Origin: Candidatus Azobacteroides sp.
Lineage (GTDB): Bacteria; Bacteroidota; Bacteroidia; Bacteroidales; Azobacteroidaceae
DNA: 34,532 nucleotides
Reading direction: 5' to 3'
Assembly: GCA_009783445.1 (NCBI GenBank)
Contig: WRFY01000102.1
Span: forward strand, 1 to 34,532
The notes beneath the pieces were generated by a model, which had not been told where the DNA came from, did no database searches, and worked only from the letters and a program-made list of their open reading frames with translations. Position numbers and translations under genes: made by a program. Positions 17,425 to 25,715 of this stretch are shown here, in pieces (the stretch's first letter is position 1; each line of letters begins with the position of its first letter).

Positions 17425-17455
17425 GGAAAATTTAGAAATAGAGAATTCAACTAAC

Positions 17456-19435
17456 ATGTTAAAGAACTTACAACATCGAATAGTCGATAAATATTTGTCG
17501 ATTATTTTTACGAAACTGCAAAAGCTTCCCTATTTGCCAAAAAGAATGGTGTTTGCTATGGATATGTTTATCGCTGCCGCCTCCTTTTTTGTTTCGTATT
17601 ACATTCGCTATGCTTTTTTAGCGGATGGGTCTGCATTTCGCTTCTTTTATATCAATTTGCTTCTGTATATTGCGACAGCAGGGTTTTTCTTCTTCGCTTT
17701 CAATACCTATTCCGAATTTGTCCGCTTTTCTTCATTCCGGAATATCATGCGCATTTTTCTGGCCTTATTCTGTGCCAATGCATTTTTGTTGCTGGCTTTC
17801 CGACTGATGCCTCATGCGTTCCATTATTCGGTTTATACCAAGGTCGGATTTATCATCAGTTTTCTGTTGTCGTCGTGCAGCATATTCCTTTTCCGAATGC
17901 TGGTTCGCATTTTATACGACTACATGTTCGGAGCGTTTGTGAAGAAGAAAAAAACTCCCATGCTGATCTACGGAACTGATTCCGTACAGATCGGGATCGC
18001 CAAAATGATTCGCGCCAATGAATATTTGCCGTATACCGTAGCTGGATTTATTTCGCCCAACCGACAAACCCAGCATCACCGCATTGTGGGCTGCCGCGTG
18101 TATTCGCTGGAAGAAGTTTTCAACAAACTCGTCCCTTTTCGCGGCATCAAAACCGTGTTGTTGCGCACGGAAGAATTGCAACCGGAAGAGAAGAAAACGT
18201 TGTTGCGGCATTTTTCGGAACACAAAATCGAATTGCTGTCCGCTCCATCTATTGAAAATCTGAGCAATGTTCGAAAGATACGGAAAATCAACATCGAAGA
18301 TTTACTTCAACGAAATCCCATCAAAATAGAGACAGAATCGATTGCCCAGAATCTGAAAGGGAAAACCGTACTGATCACAGGCGCAGCCGGATCTATCGGC
18401 AGCGAAATTGCCAAGCAACTTTGTCAGTTCGATTTGGGTCTGTTGCTGTTGTGCGATACGGCCGAAAGTCCGCTCCATCAACTTTATTTAGAAATAAGCG
18501 AAAAGCATGCGCTGGTAAAGTTTATTCCCATTGTGGCCGATGTGCGCAATAAAGAACGAATGAAAGGTATTTTTGAAAAATACAAGCCGCAAATTATTTA
18601 TCATGCAGCCGCTTACAAACACGTTCCGTTGATGGAACTGTATCCCAGCGAAGCCGTGTTTACCAATGTTTTTGGAACGAAAGTAATCGCCGATTTGGCA
18701 GTTGCCTACCAGGCGGAATGCTTTGTAATGATCTCGACCGATAAGGCAGTGAATCCGAGCAACGTAATGGGCGCCTCCAAACGCATAGCCGAGATTTACA
18801 TTCACAGTTTATCGACTTTTTTGAAAAAGAGCCGTCCGTCCGATTTGCAACCGCGATTTATCACCACCCGTTTCGGCAACGTTTTGGGTTCCAACGGTTC
18901 GGTAGTTCCGCTCTTCACCAAGCAAATAGCCGAAGGCGGTCCGGTTACAGTCACCGATGCCGAAATCATTCGTTATTTTATGACCATTCCCGAAGCCTGC
19001 AGTCTGGTATTGGAAGCCGGCAATTTCGGAAAAGGAGGCGAAGTGTTTGTCTTCGATATGGGAGAACCGGTCAAAATCAAGGATATGGCTGAAGAGATGA
19101 TTCGTCTGTCGGGTTTTGAACCTTACAAAGATATTGACATTGTCTATACCGGTCTTCGTCCGGGCGAAAAACTGCACGAAGAATTGCTGTACGACAAGGA
19201 AGTAACGAAATCGACCTACAACGAAAAGATTATGATAGGTAGTGTACGCGAATACGATTATGTTCAAGTGACGGGTTGTTTGGATCGCTTGCGGCACATC
19301 GCCAACCACTACAATGAAAAAGAAATTGTGCGGATCATGAAAAAAATTGTGCCCGAATACATCAGCCAAAACTCAGAGTTTGAAATATTGGATAAAGAAG
19401 CGCGGGTTCGCCCTCTTGAATCGCTGAACTGTTGA
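17456..19435 (+). CDS. Membrane-bound nucleotide-sugar 4,6-dehydratase (FlaA1/PglF/CapD/WbpM type)
   Basis: The 659-residue protein has about four N-terminal membrane segments (roughly residues 25-155), a CoA-binding-like Rossmann domain, and a C-terminal SDR dehydratase domain from about residue 300. The cofactor motif is GAAGSIG at 309-315. The usual active-site tyrosine is replaced by M438 in VMGASK with K442, the SMK variant known for PglF/WbpM dehydratases. It should turn UDP-GlcNAc into UDP-2-acetamido-2,6-dideoxy-4-keto-glucose, the substrate of the preceding aminotransferase. It is the last gene of the polysaccharide locus; a convergent operon follows. G+C is much higher than in the middle of the locus (30 of 60 in the line at 18721), so it belongs to the conserved flank. 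Confidence 0.93.
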   Translation: MLKNLQHRIVDKYLSIIFTKLQKLPYLPKRMVFAMDMFIAAASFFVSYYIRYAFLADGSAFRFFYINLLLYIATAGFFFFAFNTYSEFVRFSSFRNIMRIFLALFCANAFLLLAFRLMPHAFHYSVYTKVGFIISFLLSSCSIFLFRMLVRILYDYMFGAFVKKKKTPMLIYGTDSVQIGIAKMIRANEYLPYTVAGFISPNRQTQHHRIVGCRVYSLEEVFNKLVPFRGIKTVLLRTEELQPEEKKTLLRHFSEHKIELLSAPSIENLSNVRKIRKINIEDLLQRNPIKIETESIAQNLKGKTVLITGAAGSIGSEIAKQLCQFDLGLLLLCDTAESPLHQLYLEISEKHALVKFIPIVADVRNKERMKGIFEKYKPQIIYHAAAYKHVPLMELYPSEAVFTNVFGTKVIADLAVAYQAECFVMISTDKAVNPSNVMGASKRIAEIYIHSLSTFLKKSRPSDLQPRFITTRFGNVLGSNGSVVPLFTKQIAEGGPVTVTDAEIIRYFMTIPEACSLVLEAGNFGKGGEVFVFDMGEPVKIKDMAEEMIRLSGFEPYKDIDIVYTGLRPGEKLHEELLYDKEVTKSTYNEKIMIGSVREYDYVQVTGCLDRLRHIANHYNEKEIVRIMKKIVPEYISQNSEFEILDKEARVRPLESLNC

Positions 19436-19490
19436 ATAACGACCTATAAATAACCTTACGCTTTAGCCTATTAGGCGCATCATTAGAAGA

Positions 19491-19509
19491 TTGCGGGTAC
19501 ATCCCGCAA
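19491..19509. terminator. Hairpin between convergent operons, possible bidirectional terminator
   Basis: TTGCGGG (19491-19497) and CCCGCAA (19503-19509) form a perfect seven-base stem around a five-base TACAT loop. It lies 55 bases after the dehydratase stop and 53 bases from the stop of the convergent TPM gene, the expected place for a shared terminator. No T tract follows on either strand, so simple intrinsic termination is uncertain. Confidence 0.4.
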
Positions 19510-19562
19510 GGACAGGACTTCTCATGGAAAACTTAATTTACAGTTTATAATTTCTACTTCTT

Positions 19563-20834
19563 TCACCATCCTCCTCTGGCTCCGCCGCCGCCTGTGCGGC
19601 CTCCGCCCCAGCTGCCTCCACCGAAACCGCCTCCTCCAAAGCTGCCTCCACCACTTCTGCCGCCCGCCCCAGATGAAAAAACAATCATGGGAATGGCGTA
19701 CGACACGATCGCCGTTTTCAGGCAATTCATGCACTGATAAGTCTTTTCGCCTTGTCCGTTGGAATAGGAAGTGGCATTTTTGACAATGCGGTCGCTGGTC
19801 AAACAATACGTGCGCGCATGACAATTGGGACAAACCTGATAGGGCGTATGAGGATTGTCGTAGGCAAAAGTGGTATGGTAATCGCATTGCGGACAGACCC
19901 ACACATCGTAATCGACCGATTTCAATTCGTTTTCCTTCGCTTGCGCTTCCGTTAGATAAGCGGCTTTGGTTTCCGGACTTTGTTTGTTCATTGCGCACTG
20001 GCAATGAGGACAAAGGGGAGGAGTATCTCGAATCGCTTTCAATCGCATAAAGTAAACAATGGCAAAAAAGATCATCACTAAAGGAAAAAGAAAAGCGCAG
20101 AAAAGGACGCACCCTTTGTTGGAATTGAGCCGGTCATACTGTTCTTCCTTCGATTCTATTTTTGAGTTGGAACGGAAAGCGAGAAGAAATCCACCCAATA
20201 CGAGGCCGGAAATAACCAAATAAACCATCAGAATTTGCCAAAGGGTCGATTTCCATTGTCCCTGCTGCGCGTCTCTTTCCTGCACAGCTATTTCCTTCAC
20301 TGCATCTGGATTTAACAAATAGGTACACACTTTAGTCATCCCGTTGAGGACCGCCTGATCGAAATTCCCTTCTGCTAAGAGAGGACTCATCTCGTTTCGC
20401 ATCACCCGCGAAAGAGTGATATCCGGCAAAACGCCTTCCAAACCATAACCTGTATGAAATTTCATTTGCCGCTGGTCTTTGACTAAGAGAAAAAGCAAGC
20501 CATTGTCTTTTTGCCGTTTACCGATGCCCCATCGGGTGAAAAGAGCAGTGCTGAAATCGTCTATATCGGCGTCCCCAATCGATTTCAACAACACAACAGC
20601 AATTTCGGCCGTAGTAGAATCTTCTACATTCCGAATCAGCGTATTCAATCGTTGTTCAGCTTGGGGCGAAAGGATGCCGTCGGGATTGCTTACATAATCG
20701 TATTTATTTTTCAGCTGATCGTTAGGTACTTGATCTACCGTCCACGTTTGGCCTTGTATTGGAAGCAACGTTAGAAACAATCCCGCAGGAATTGCAAGAA
20801 ATTTAAAAACGCAAGTGAAAAGTTTTTGCCTCAT
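19563..20834 (-). CDS. TPM-domain membrane protein with zinc ribbons and glycine-rich tail (YgcG-like)
   Basis: This 423-residue protein starts at the ATG ending at 20834; an in-frame TTG upstream would run into the stop of the previous gene. Residues 1-28 look like a signal peptide. Residues about 45-175 form a TPM domain (YVSNPDGILSPQAEQRLN, then GIGKRQKDNGLLFLLVKD and GYGLEGVLPD), which faces the periplasm in related proteins and in some has phosphatase or photosystem-repair roles. Two membrane segments follow (about 200-220 and 241-263). After these come cysteine pairs at C275/C278, C314/C317, C335/C338 and C368/C371, likely zinc ribbons, and the last 35 residues are almost all glycine, serine and aromatic or basic residues. 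Function in this organism is unknown. It is the last gene of a three-gene operon. Confidence 0.82.
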   Translation of the reverse strand: MRQKLFTCVFKFLAIPAGLFLTLLPIQGQTWTVDQVPNDQLKNKYDYVSNPDGILSPQAEQRLNTLIRNVEDSTTAEIAVVLLKSIGDADIDDFSTALFTRWGIGKRQKDNGLLFLLVKDQRQMKFHTGYGLEGVLPDITLSRVMRNEMSPLLAEGNFDQAVLNGMTKVCTYLLNPDAVKEIAVQERDAQQGQWKSTLWQILMVYLVISGLVLGGFLLAFRSNSKIESKEEQYDRLNSNKGCVLFCAFLFPLVMIFFAIVYFMRLKAIRDTPPLCPHCQCAMNKQSPETKAAYLTEAQAKENELKSVDYDVWVCPQCDYHTTFAYDNPHTPYQVCPNCHARTYCLTSDRIVKNATSYSNGQGEKTYQCMNCLKTAIVSYAIPMIVFSSGAGGRSGGGSFGGGGFGGGSWGGGRTGGGGARGGW

Positions 20835-20845
20835 TTTATATCCGA

Positions 20846-21538
20846 TCAAATTTTTGTTAAATCTTTAAATAGAACTTCTAAATCTCCGGTTTCATCGCGC
20901 GGGAGGTCGGCTATGATTTCTCCGTGGTGGATGATTAGTACCCGTGTAATAAGGATCGACACTTCTGATAAAGTATGGGAAGAAAAAAGAATTCCTTTCT
21001 CTTTGCTCAGAGAGTGAAGCAAAAAAAGCATTTCTTCCGTTTGACGGGGATCTAAACCGGAAGTAGGTTCATCCAAAATCAGCAAATCCGGATGATGGAT
21101 GATCGCCTGCGCCAAACCTAAACGCTGCCGGTAACCTTTCGACAATTGTCCGATTTTTTTGGAAACCTCCGTTTGAAGTCCCGTTTGCCGGACCACCTTC
21201 CTCGCCTCTTCTCGAATAGAATCCATTGCATAAAGCCCAGCTACATATTCCAAATATTCAAGAACATACATTTCGTCGTAAAGCGGATTGTTTTCGGGAA
21301 GAAATCCCAAATGGGATTTGTATTCCAAATCGTTTTTTTTCAGTTCGATTCCATTGATTTGAACCGAACCGGCATTGAAAGGAATGCAACCGGCAATGAT
21401 TTTCATGACCGTAGATTTTCCTGCGCCGTTCAAACCCAGAAAGCCTACAATTTCACCCTCCCTCATGGAAAAAGACGCCTCTTTCACCGCTGGCAAGGAA
21501 CCATAATTTTTAGATATGTTGCATACTTCTAAAATCAT
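20846..21538 (-). CDS. ABC transporter ATP-binding protein, GldA-like
   Basis: A complete ABC ATPase core is present in 230 residues: Walker A GLNGAGKST at 35-43, signature LSKGYRQR at 132-139, Walker B LLILDEP at 152-158 and a switch histidine in SSHTLSE. The sequence resembles GldA and other drug/gliding-type exporters (GFLPENNPLYDEM near the Q-loop). GldA-type proteins are commonly about 300 residues; this one stops soon after the nucleotide-binding core and lacks the longer C-terminal part. No permease gene lies beside it, so its membrane partner must be encoded elsewhere. It overlaps the HAD gene upstream by four bases and ends 11 bases before the TPM gene start. Substrate unknown. Confidence 0.88.
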   Translation of the reverse strand: MILEVCNISKNYGSLPAVKEASFSMREGEIVGFLGLNGAGKSTVMKIIAGCIPFNAGSVQINGIELKKNDLEYKSHLGFLPENNPLYDEMYVLEYLEYVAGLYAMDSIREEARKVVRQTGLQTEVSKKIGQLSKGYRQRLGLAQAIIHHPDLLILDEPTSGLDPRQTEEMLFLLHSLSKEKGILFSSHTLSEVSILITRVLIIHHGEIIADLPRDETGDLEVLFKDLTKI

Positions 21539-22161
21539 TGCGACTCGAACAAATAACAGAAATCTTCTCCGTTTTGAGCTAAATAAGTCTCGAATCCCAA
21601 ATGCTTCCCCATTTCCACATTGGCTATTCCATCGTCGATGAATAAAGTTTCGGAAGGGTTCATGCCCGAATCTTCGATCATCTTCTGGAAAATTTCAGGA
21701 TGGGGTTTTACGCATTTCATTTGATAAGAAAGGTAAAGTCGATCGAAAAAATCGGACAAGCTCTTACCCTCCTTCGAAAAGTTGGGCGATAAAGCCCATT
21801 TCATGATCACCGGATTGGTATTGCTCAACAAATAAAGATTGTAACCCCGAACCTTCAAATCTTTCAGCATCTTCAATTTATACTCCGGGCAATCTTCGAT
21901 AAAGCCCATCCATCCCCACACAATATCGTCGTTTGAAATGTATTTTCCTGCTTCCGCTCGAACGGCGTCGTAAAATGCTTCTTCTCCCAATATCCCTTCC
22001 TCCAATTCCAAAAAAATCCCTTTTTGATGATAAGGATCGAGCAATTCTTCGGCCCGTTCTACTCCCAGCGATAGAAACCGGCGGACAGCTTCCTTCTGGT
22101 TCAAGGTTAGGATAACGCCTCCCAAATCGAAAACAATGTTTTTGATTCCTTTTAAATACAT
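21535..22161 (-). CDS. HAD-family hydrolase (subfamily IA, YihX-like)
   Basis: The 208-residue protein shows the four HAD motifs: nucleophile D12 in VFDLGGV, S113-N114 in LLSNTNP, K152 in KCVKPHPEIF, and D176-D177 in LFIDDG. Between motif I and II lies a helical cap. In place of the usual DxD, motif I reads DLG, as in the YihX-type branch that often acts on sugar phosphates. It probably hydrolyses a small phosphorylated metabolite in the cytoplasm; the substrate cannot be predicted. It is the first gene of the minus-strand operon, divergent from the aminopeptidase gene, with 118 bases between their starts. Confidence 0.87.
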   Translation of the reverse strand: MYLKGIKNIVFDLGGVILTLNQKEAVRRFLSLGVERAEELLDPYHQKGIFLELEEGILGEEAFYDAVRAEAGKYISNDDIVWGWMGFIEDCPEYKLKMLKDLKVRGYNLYLLSNTNPVIMKWALSPNFSKEGKSLSDFFDRLYLSYQMKCVKPHPEIFQKMIEDSGMNPSETLFIDDGIANVEMGKHLGFETYLAQNGEDFCYLFESQ

Positions 22162-22190
22162 GTTTGATGCATTAATCTAATTTTTATTCA

Positions 22191-22198
22191 CAAAGATA
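22191..22198 (-). promoter_or_regulatory. Bacteroidota -7 promoter element upstream of the HAD gene
   Basis: On the minus strand these eight bases read TATCTTTG, an exact match to the TAnnTTTG -7 consensus of Bacteroidota primary sigma factor promoters. They lie about 30 bases upstream of the HAD start codon. No good TTTG -33 element is seen at the right distance, so this is only a tentative call. Confidence 0.4.
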
Positions 22199-22279
22199 TG
22201 TTTTTTCGATAGATTATTATAACTTTACCCTCTAAAATAAAGGAAAGAAACCGATTGTTTCTATTAAAATAACGATTAT

Positions 22280-23662
22280 ATGTTTGCACGAGAAGTTTAT
22301 ATCAATAGACGGGAAGAGTTAAGAAAAACGGTTAATTCAGGAATAATCCTTTTGTTAGGAAATGGAGAGGCTGCTATAAATTATAGCGGAAATGCATATC
22401 CGTTTCGTCAGGACAGTTCGTTTATTTACTATACCGGATTGGATGCGCCCGATTTAGCGTATCTTTTAGACATCGATCAAGACAAAGAGTATTTGTTTGG
22501 CGATGAATGGAGCGTGGACGACGTCATCTGGATGGGCGATCTTCCTTCGCTGAAAGAAAGGGCTTTGCAGGCGGGCATCGGATCGACCCTCCCCCTTTCG
22601 CAATTGCCGGTTGCAATAGCCGGCTGTAAAAATCGGGAAATTCATTATTTGAAACCTTACCGTTACCGCAATCAGTTGTTTTTAAGTGAACTTTTAGATA
22701 AAAAAGGGGAACAGATAACGACCGGTTATTCGGAAGTCTTAACGAAAGCGGTGATTCGAATGCGGTTGATCAAATCGGCAGAAGAATTGGCCGAAATGGA
22801 AGAGGCTGGAAAAATCGGTTATGCCATGCACCTGACAGCCATGAAAATGTGCCGACCGGGGGTATCGGAAAGAGAAATCGCAGGAGTTATCGAAGGATTG
22901 GCTGTCGCGCAGGGTCGAGGCGCCTCTTTCGAAACCATTCTTTCGATGAATGGTCAAACCCTTCATAATCACGATCACAGCGGAATTTTATCAACCGGTC
23001 GGTTGATGTTGTGCGATGCGGGAGCGGAAAACGTTCATTACTATGCTTCTGATTTTACGCGGACAACGGCCATCGGCGGAAAATATACGCAGCGGCAAAA
23101 AGATATTTATACGATTGTGCTGCAAGCCTTGAACGATTCGATGGCTTTGGTTCGACCCGGAGTGACTTACAAAAGCGTTCACCGAAACGCCTATAAAATT
23201 ATTTTCGAAGGATTGCGCGATTTGGGATTGGTGAAAGGCGATACGGAAGAAGCGCTCAATGCCGGAGTTCCGGCTTTATTTATGCCGCACGGATTGGGAC
23301 ATGCCTTGGGATTGGATGTTCACGATATGGAAAATTTGGGTGAAACATGGGTTGGTTATGACGATGAAGTTGAACGGGATACGTTGTTTGGCTACAGCAG
23401 TCTCCGTTTTGGCAAACGCTTGGAGGCGGGACATGTTATAACCATTGAACCGGGTATTTATTTTATTCCGCGATTGGTGGAAAAATGGGAAAAAGAAAAA
23501 ATAAATGTCGATTTTATTCATTTTTCTAAAGTGAAGCAATATTTGGATTTCGGCGGTATCCGTTTGGAAGACGATGTGGTGATCACGGAAAACGCTTGCC
23601 GACTCGTATATGGAAAACGCTTGCCGGTAACAATCGAAGAGGTAGAGTCGATTGTACAATAA
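22280..23662 (+). CDS. pepP: Xaa-Pro aminopeptidase (aminopeptidase P, M24B family)
   Basis: This 460-residue metalloprotease has an N-terminal AMP_N-type domain (about residues 1-150) and a C-terminal pita-bread catalytic domain. Probable metal ligands are D246 and D258 (DAGAENVHYYASD), H341 in PHGLGHALG, E390 in TIEPGIYF and E430 in GGIRLEDD; the LDVHD motif follows the histidine. It would cut the first residue from peptides with proline in second place, in the cytoplasm. The spacing D246 to D258 is one residue longer than in E. coli PepP as I recall it. The gene is divergent from the HAD gene and 16 bases ahead of the branching enzyme gene, with which it may be cotranscribed. Confidence 0.92.
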   Translation: MFAREVYINRREELRKTVNSGIILLLGNGEAAINYSGNAYPFRQDSSFIYYTGLDAPDLAYLLDIDQDKEYLFGDEWSVDDVIWMGDLPSLKERALQAGIGSTLPLSQLPVAIAGCKNREIHYLKPYRYRNQLFLSELLDKKGEQITTGYSEVLTKAVIRMRLIKSAEELAEMEEAGKIGYAMHLTAMKMCRPGVSEREIAGVIEGLAVAQGRGASFETILSMNGQTLHNHDHSGILSTGRLMLCDAGAENVHYYASDFTRTTAIGGKYTQRQKDIYTIVLQALNDSMALVRPGVTYKSVHRNAYKIIFEGLRDLGLVKGDTEEALNAGVPALFMPHGLGHALGLDVHDMENLGETWVGYDDEVERDTLFGYSSLRFGKRLEAGHVITIEPGIYFIPRLVEKWEKEKINVDFIHFSKVKQYLDFGGIRLEDDVVITENACRLVYGKRLPVTIEEVESIVQ

Positions 23663-23678
23663 CAAAAAAATAATATAC

Positions 23679-25712
23679 ATGAAAAACAATCAATTAACTC
23701 CTATGAAGTCTCTCGGATTGATTAAAAATGATCCATGGCTCGAACCTCATCGTTCGGCGATTGAAGGGCGTTATGCTTATTTTTTGCAAAGAGAAAACGA
23801 CTTGACGCAAAATGGAAAAATGAGCTTGAGCGATTTTGCTTCGGGGTACCTTTATTTTGGTTTGCATCGCTTGGAAACCGAATGGGTCTTCCGGGAATGG
23901 GCGCCCAACGCAACCCATATTTACTTGATCGGCGACTTCAACGATTGGAAAGAGCGTCCGGAATACCAACTTCAGCCCATGGATTTGGGCATTTGGGAAA
24001 TCCATTTGCCTGCGGAAGCGCTTCATCACAAAGATTTATACAAATTAAAGGTGTATTGGAACGGAGGATCGGGCGAACGAATTCCAGCCTGGGTGCGGCG
24101 AGTGGTGCAAGATGAAAAAACCCATATTTTCAGCGCGCAAGTCTGGAATCCATCGTCTCCTTATGAGTTCAAAATAAAACAATTCGAACCCAATACCCAA
24201 CCGCTTCTGATTTACGAAAGCCATGTCGGTATGGCAGGACGGGAAGAGAAAGTGAGTACCTATAAGGAATTTATGCAACAGATACTTCCGCGAATCCGGG
24301 ACAACGGCTACAACGCCGTCCAATTGATGGCCATTCAGGAACATCCCTATTATGGTTCTTTTGGGTATCATGTGTCTAACTTTTTTGCGGCTTCTTCGCG
24401 TTTCGGCGATCCGGAAGATTTAAAAGAATTGATTGATACGGCTCATGGCATGGGTATTTCTGTGATCATGGACTTGGTACATTCCCATGCCGTTAAAAAC
24501 GAACTGGAAGGATTAGGACGGTTCGACGGCTCTTACGATCAATATTTTCATAGCGATTCCCGCAGGGAACATCCGGCGTGGGATTCGCTGTGTTTCAACT
24601 ATGCTCGAAACGAAGTGCTTCATTTTCTTTTATCCAATTGTAAATTTTGGTTGGAAGAATACAAATTCGACGGTTTTCGGTTCGACGGAGTGACTTCCAT
24701 GCTGTATAAGAGTCACGGTTTAGGCGAAGCATTCAGTAATTATAGCGACTATTACAATCTGAATCAGGACGGAGACGCCATTTGTTATCTTACTTTGGCC
24801 AACCAGTTGATTCACGAAATAAATAAAAATGCCATTACCATTGCGGAAGAAGTAAGTGGAATGCCGGGTTTAGCTGTTTCTACTCAAGAAGGCGGTTATG
24901 GTTTCGATTACCGGATGGCCATGAATATTCCCGATTACTGGATAAAAATCATCAAGGAAGAAAAGGATCAGGATTGGCGTCCGTCGCAAATTTGGTGGGA
25001 AACGACCAACCGGAGAGCGGACGAAAAAACCATCAGTTATGTCGAAAGTCACGACCAGGCTTTGGTAGGAGATAAAACCATTATTTTTCGTTTAATTGAT
25101 GCAGATATGTATTGGCACATGACAGTGGGCGATTCGAACATCATGGTCGACAGGGGAATTGCCTTGCATAAAATGATTCGTTTGGCGACGGCCTCTACGA
25201 TCAATGGCGGTTATTTGAATTTCATGGGCAATGAATTCGGTCATCCCGAATGGATTGATTTTCCCCGTCGCGACAACGGTTGGTCGTATAAATATGCGCG
25301 CAGGCAATGGGACTTGGTCGACAATCCCAATTTGAAATACAAATATTTGGGCGATTTCGACCGTGCCATGATCCATTTGATAGGCGGAAAGAAAAACTTT
25401 CAAGCCATCCCTGTTCAAAAAGTCTGGGACAGCGACGGCGATCAAATATTGGCTTTCCGGCGGGATGATTTGGTTTTTGTTTTCAATTTCAATCCAGTTC
25501 AGTCGTTTACCGGTTATGGTTTTTTGCTGCCTCCGGGTAAGTATAAAATTATTTTGGATACCGATCATCCTCGTTTTGGCGGATTCGGTTTGAACGACGA
25601 CACCATAGAACATCAGACCATTCCCGATCCTCTTTACGAAGGAGAAAAGAAGGAATGGCTGAAATTGTATTTACCGGCGCGCACAGCCATCGTATTGAAT
25701 CAAATCAAATAA
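23679..25712 (+). CDS. glgB: 1,4-alpha-glucan branching enzyme (GH13)
   Basis: The 677-residue protein has an N-terminal CBM48 domain (VFREWAPNATHIYLIGDFND), a GH13 barrel and a C-terminal all-beta domain. Catalytic residues are D336 (nucleophile, in GFRFDGVTSMLY), E390 (acid/base, in ITIAEEVSGMPG) and D459 (in YVESHDQAL). It would make alpha-1,6 branches in glycogen. The motifs and length resemble the eukaryotic-type branching enzymes (GBE1-like) rather than classical E. coli GlgB, a form that Bacteroidota often carry. I use the ATG at 23679; a TTG-started extension at 23652 would overlap the aminopeptidase gene. No glycogen synthase or phosphorylase gene is next to it in the window; a mannose-6-phosphate isomerase starts four bases after its stop. 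Confidence 0.92.
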   Translation: MKNNQLTPMKSLGLIKNDPWLEPHRSAIEGRYAYFLQRENDLTQNGKMSLSDFASGYLYFGLHRLETEWVFREWAPNATHIYLIGDFNDWKERPEYQLQPMDLGIWEIHLPAEALHHKDLYKLKVYWNGGSGERIPAWVRRVVQDEKTHIFSAQVWNPSSPYEFKIKQFEPNTQPLLIYESHVGMAGREEKVSTYKEFMQQILPRIRDNGYNAVQLMAIQEHPYYGSFGYHVSNFFAASSRFGDPEDLKELIDTAHGMGISVIMDLVHSHAVKNELEGLGRFDGSYDQYFHSDSRREHPAWDSLCFNYARNEVLHFLLSNCKFWLEEYKFDGFRFDGVTSMLYKSHGLGEAFSNYSDYYNLNQDGDAICYLTLANQLIHEINKNAITIAEEVSGMPGLAVSTQEGGYGFDYRMAMNIPDYWIKIIKEEKDQDWRPSQIWWETTNRRADEKTISYVESHDQALVGDKTIIFRLIDADMYWHMTVGDSNIMVDRGIALHKMIRLATASTINGGYLNFMGNEFGHPEWIDFPRRDNGWSYKYARRQWDLVDNPNLKYKYLGDFDRAMIHLIGGKKNFQAIPVQKVWDSDGDQILAFRRDDLVFVFNFNPVQSFTGYGFLLPPGKYKIILDTDHPRFGGFGLNDDTIEHQTIPDPLYEGEKKEWLKLYLPARTAIVLNQIK

Positions 25713-25715
25713 GCA

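Noticed and set aside
18809-19369. Minus-strand frame of 186 codons inside the 4,6-dehydratase gene
   Set aside because: It lies wholly opposite a strongly conserved SDR domain, has no recognisable motif and is phenylalanine/histidine-rich, as expected for a shadow frame.
19467-19477. GCCTATTAGGC palindrome between the convergent operons
   Set aside because: Five-base arms with a single-base centre cannot form an RNA hairpin, and it has no promoter context; the hairpin 14 bases further on is the better terminator candidate.
19522-20112. Minus-strand frame of 196 codons overlapping the TPM gene in another frame
   Set aside because: Its arginine-rich end is the out-of-frame reading of the glycine-rich tail; the TPM frame has clear domains and a signal peptide.
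25092-25613. Minus-strand frame of 173 codons opposite glgB
   Set aside because: No motif or start context; it covers conserved GH13 sequence on the other strand.
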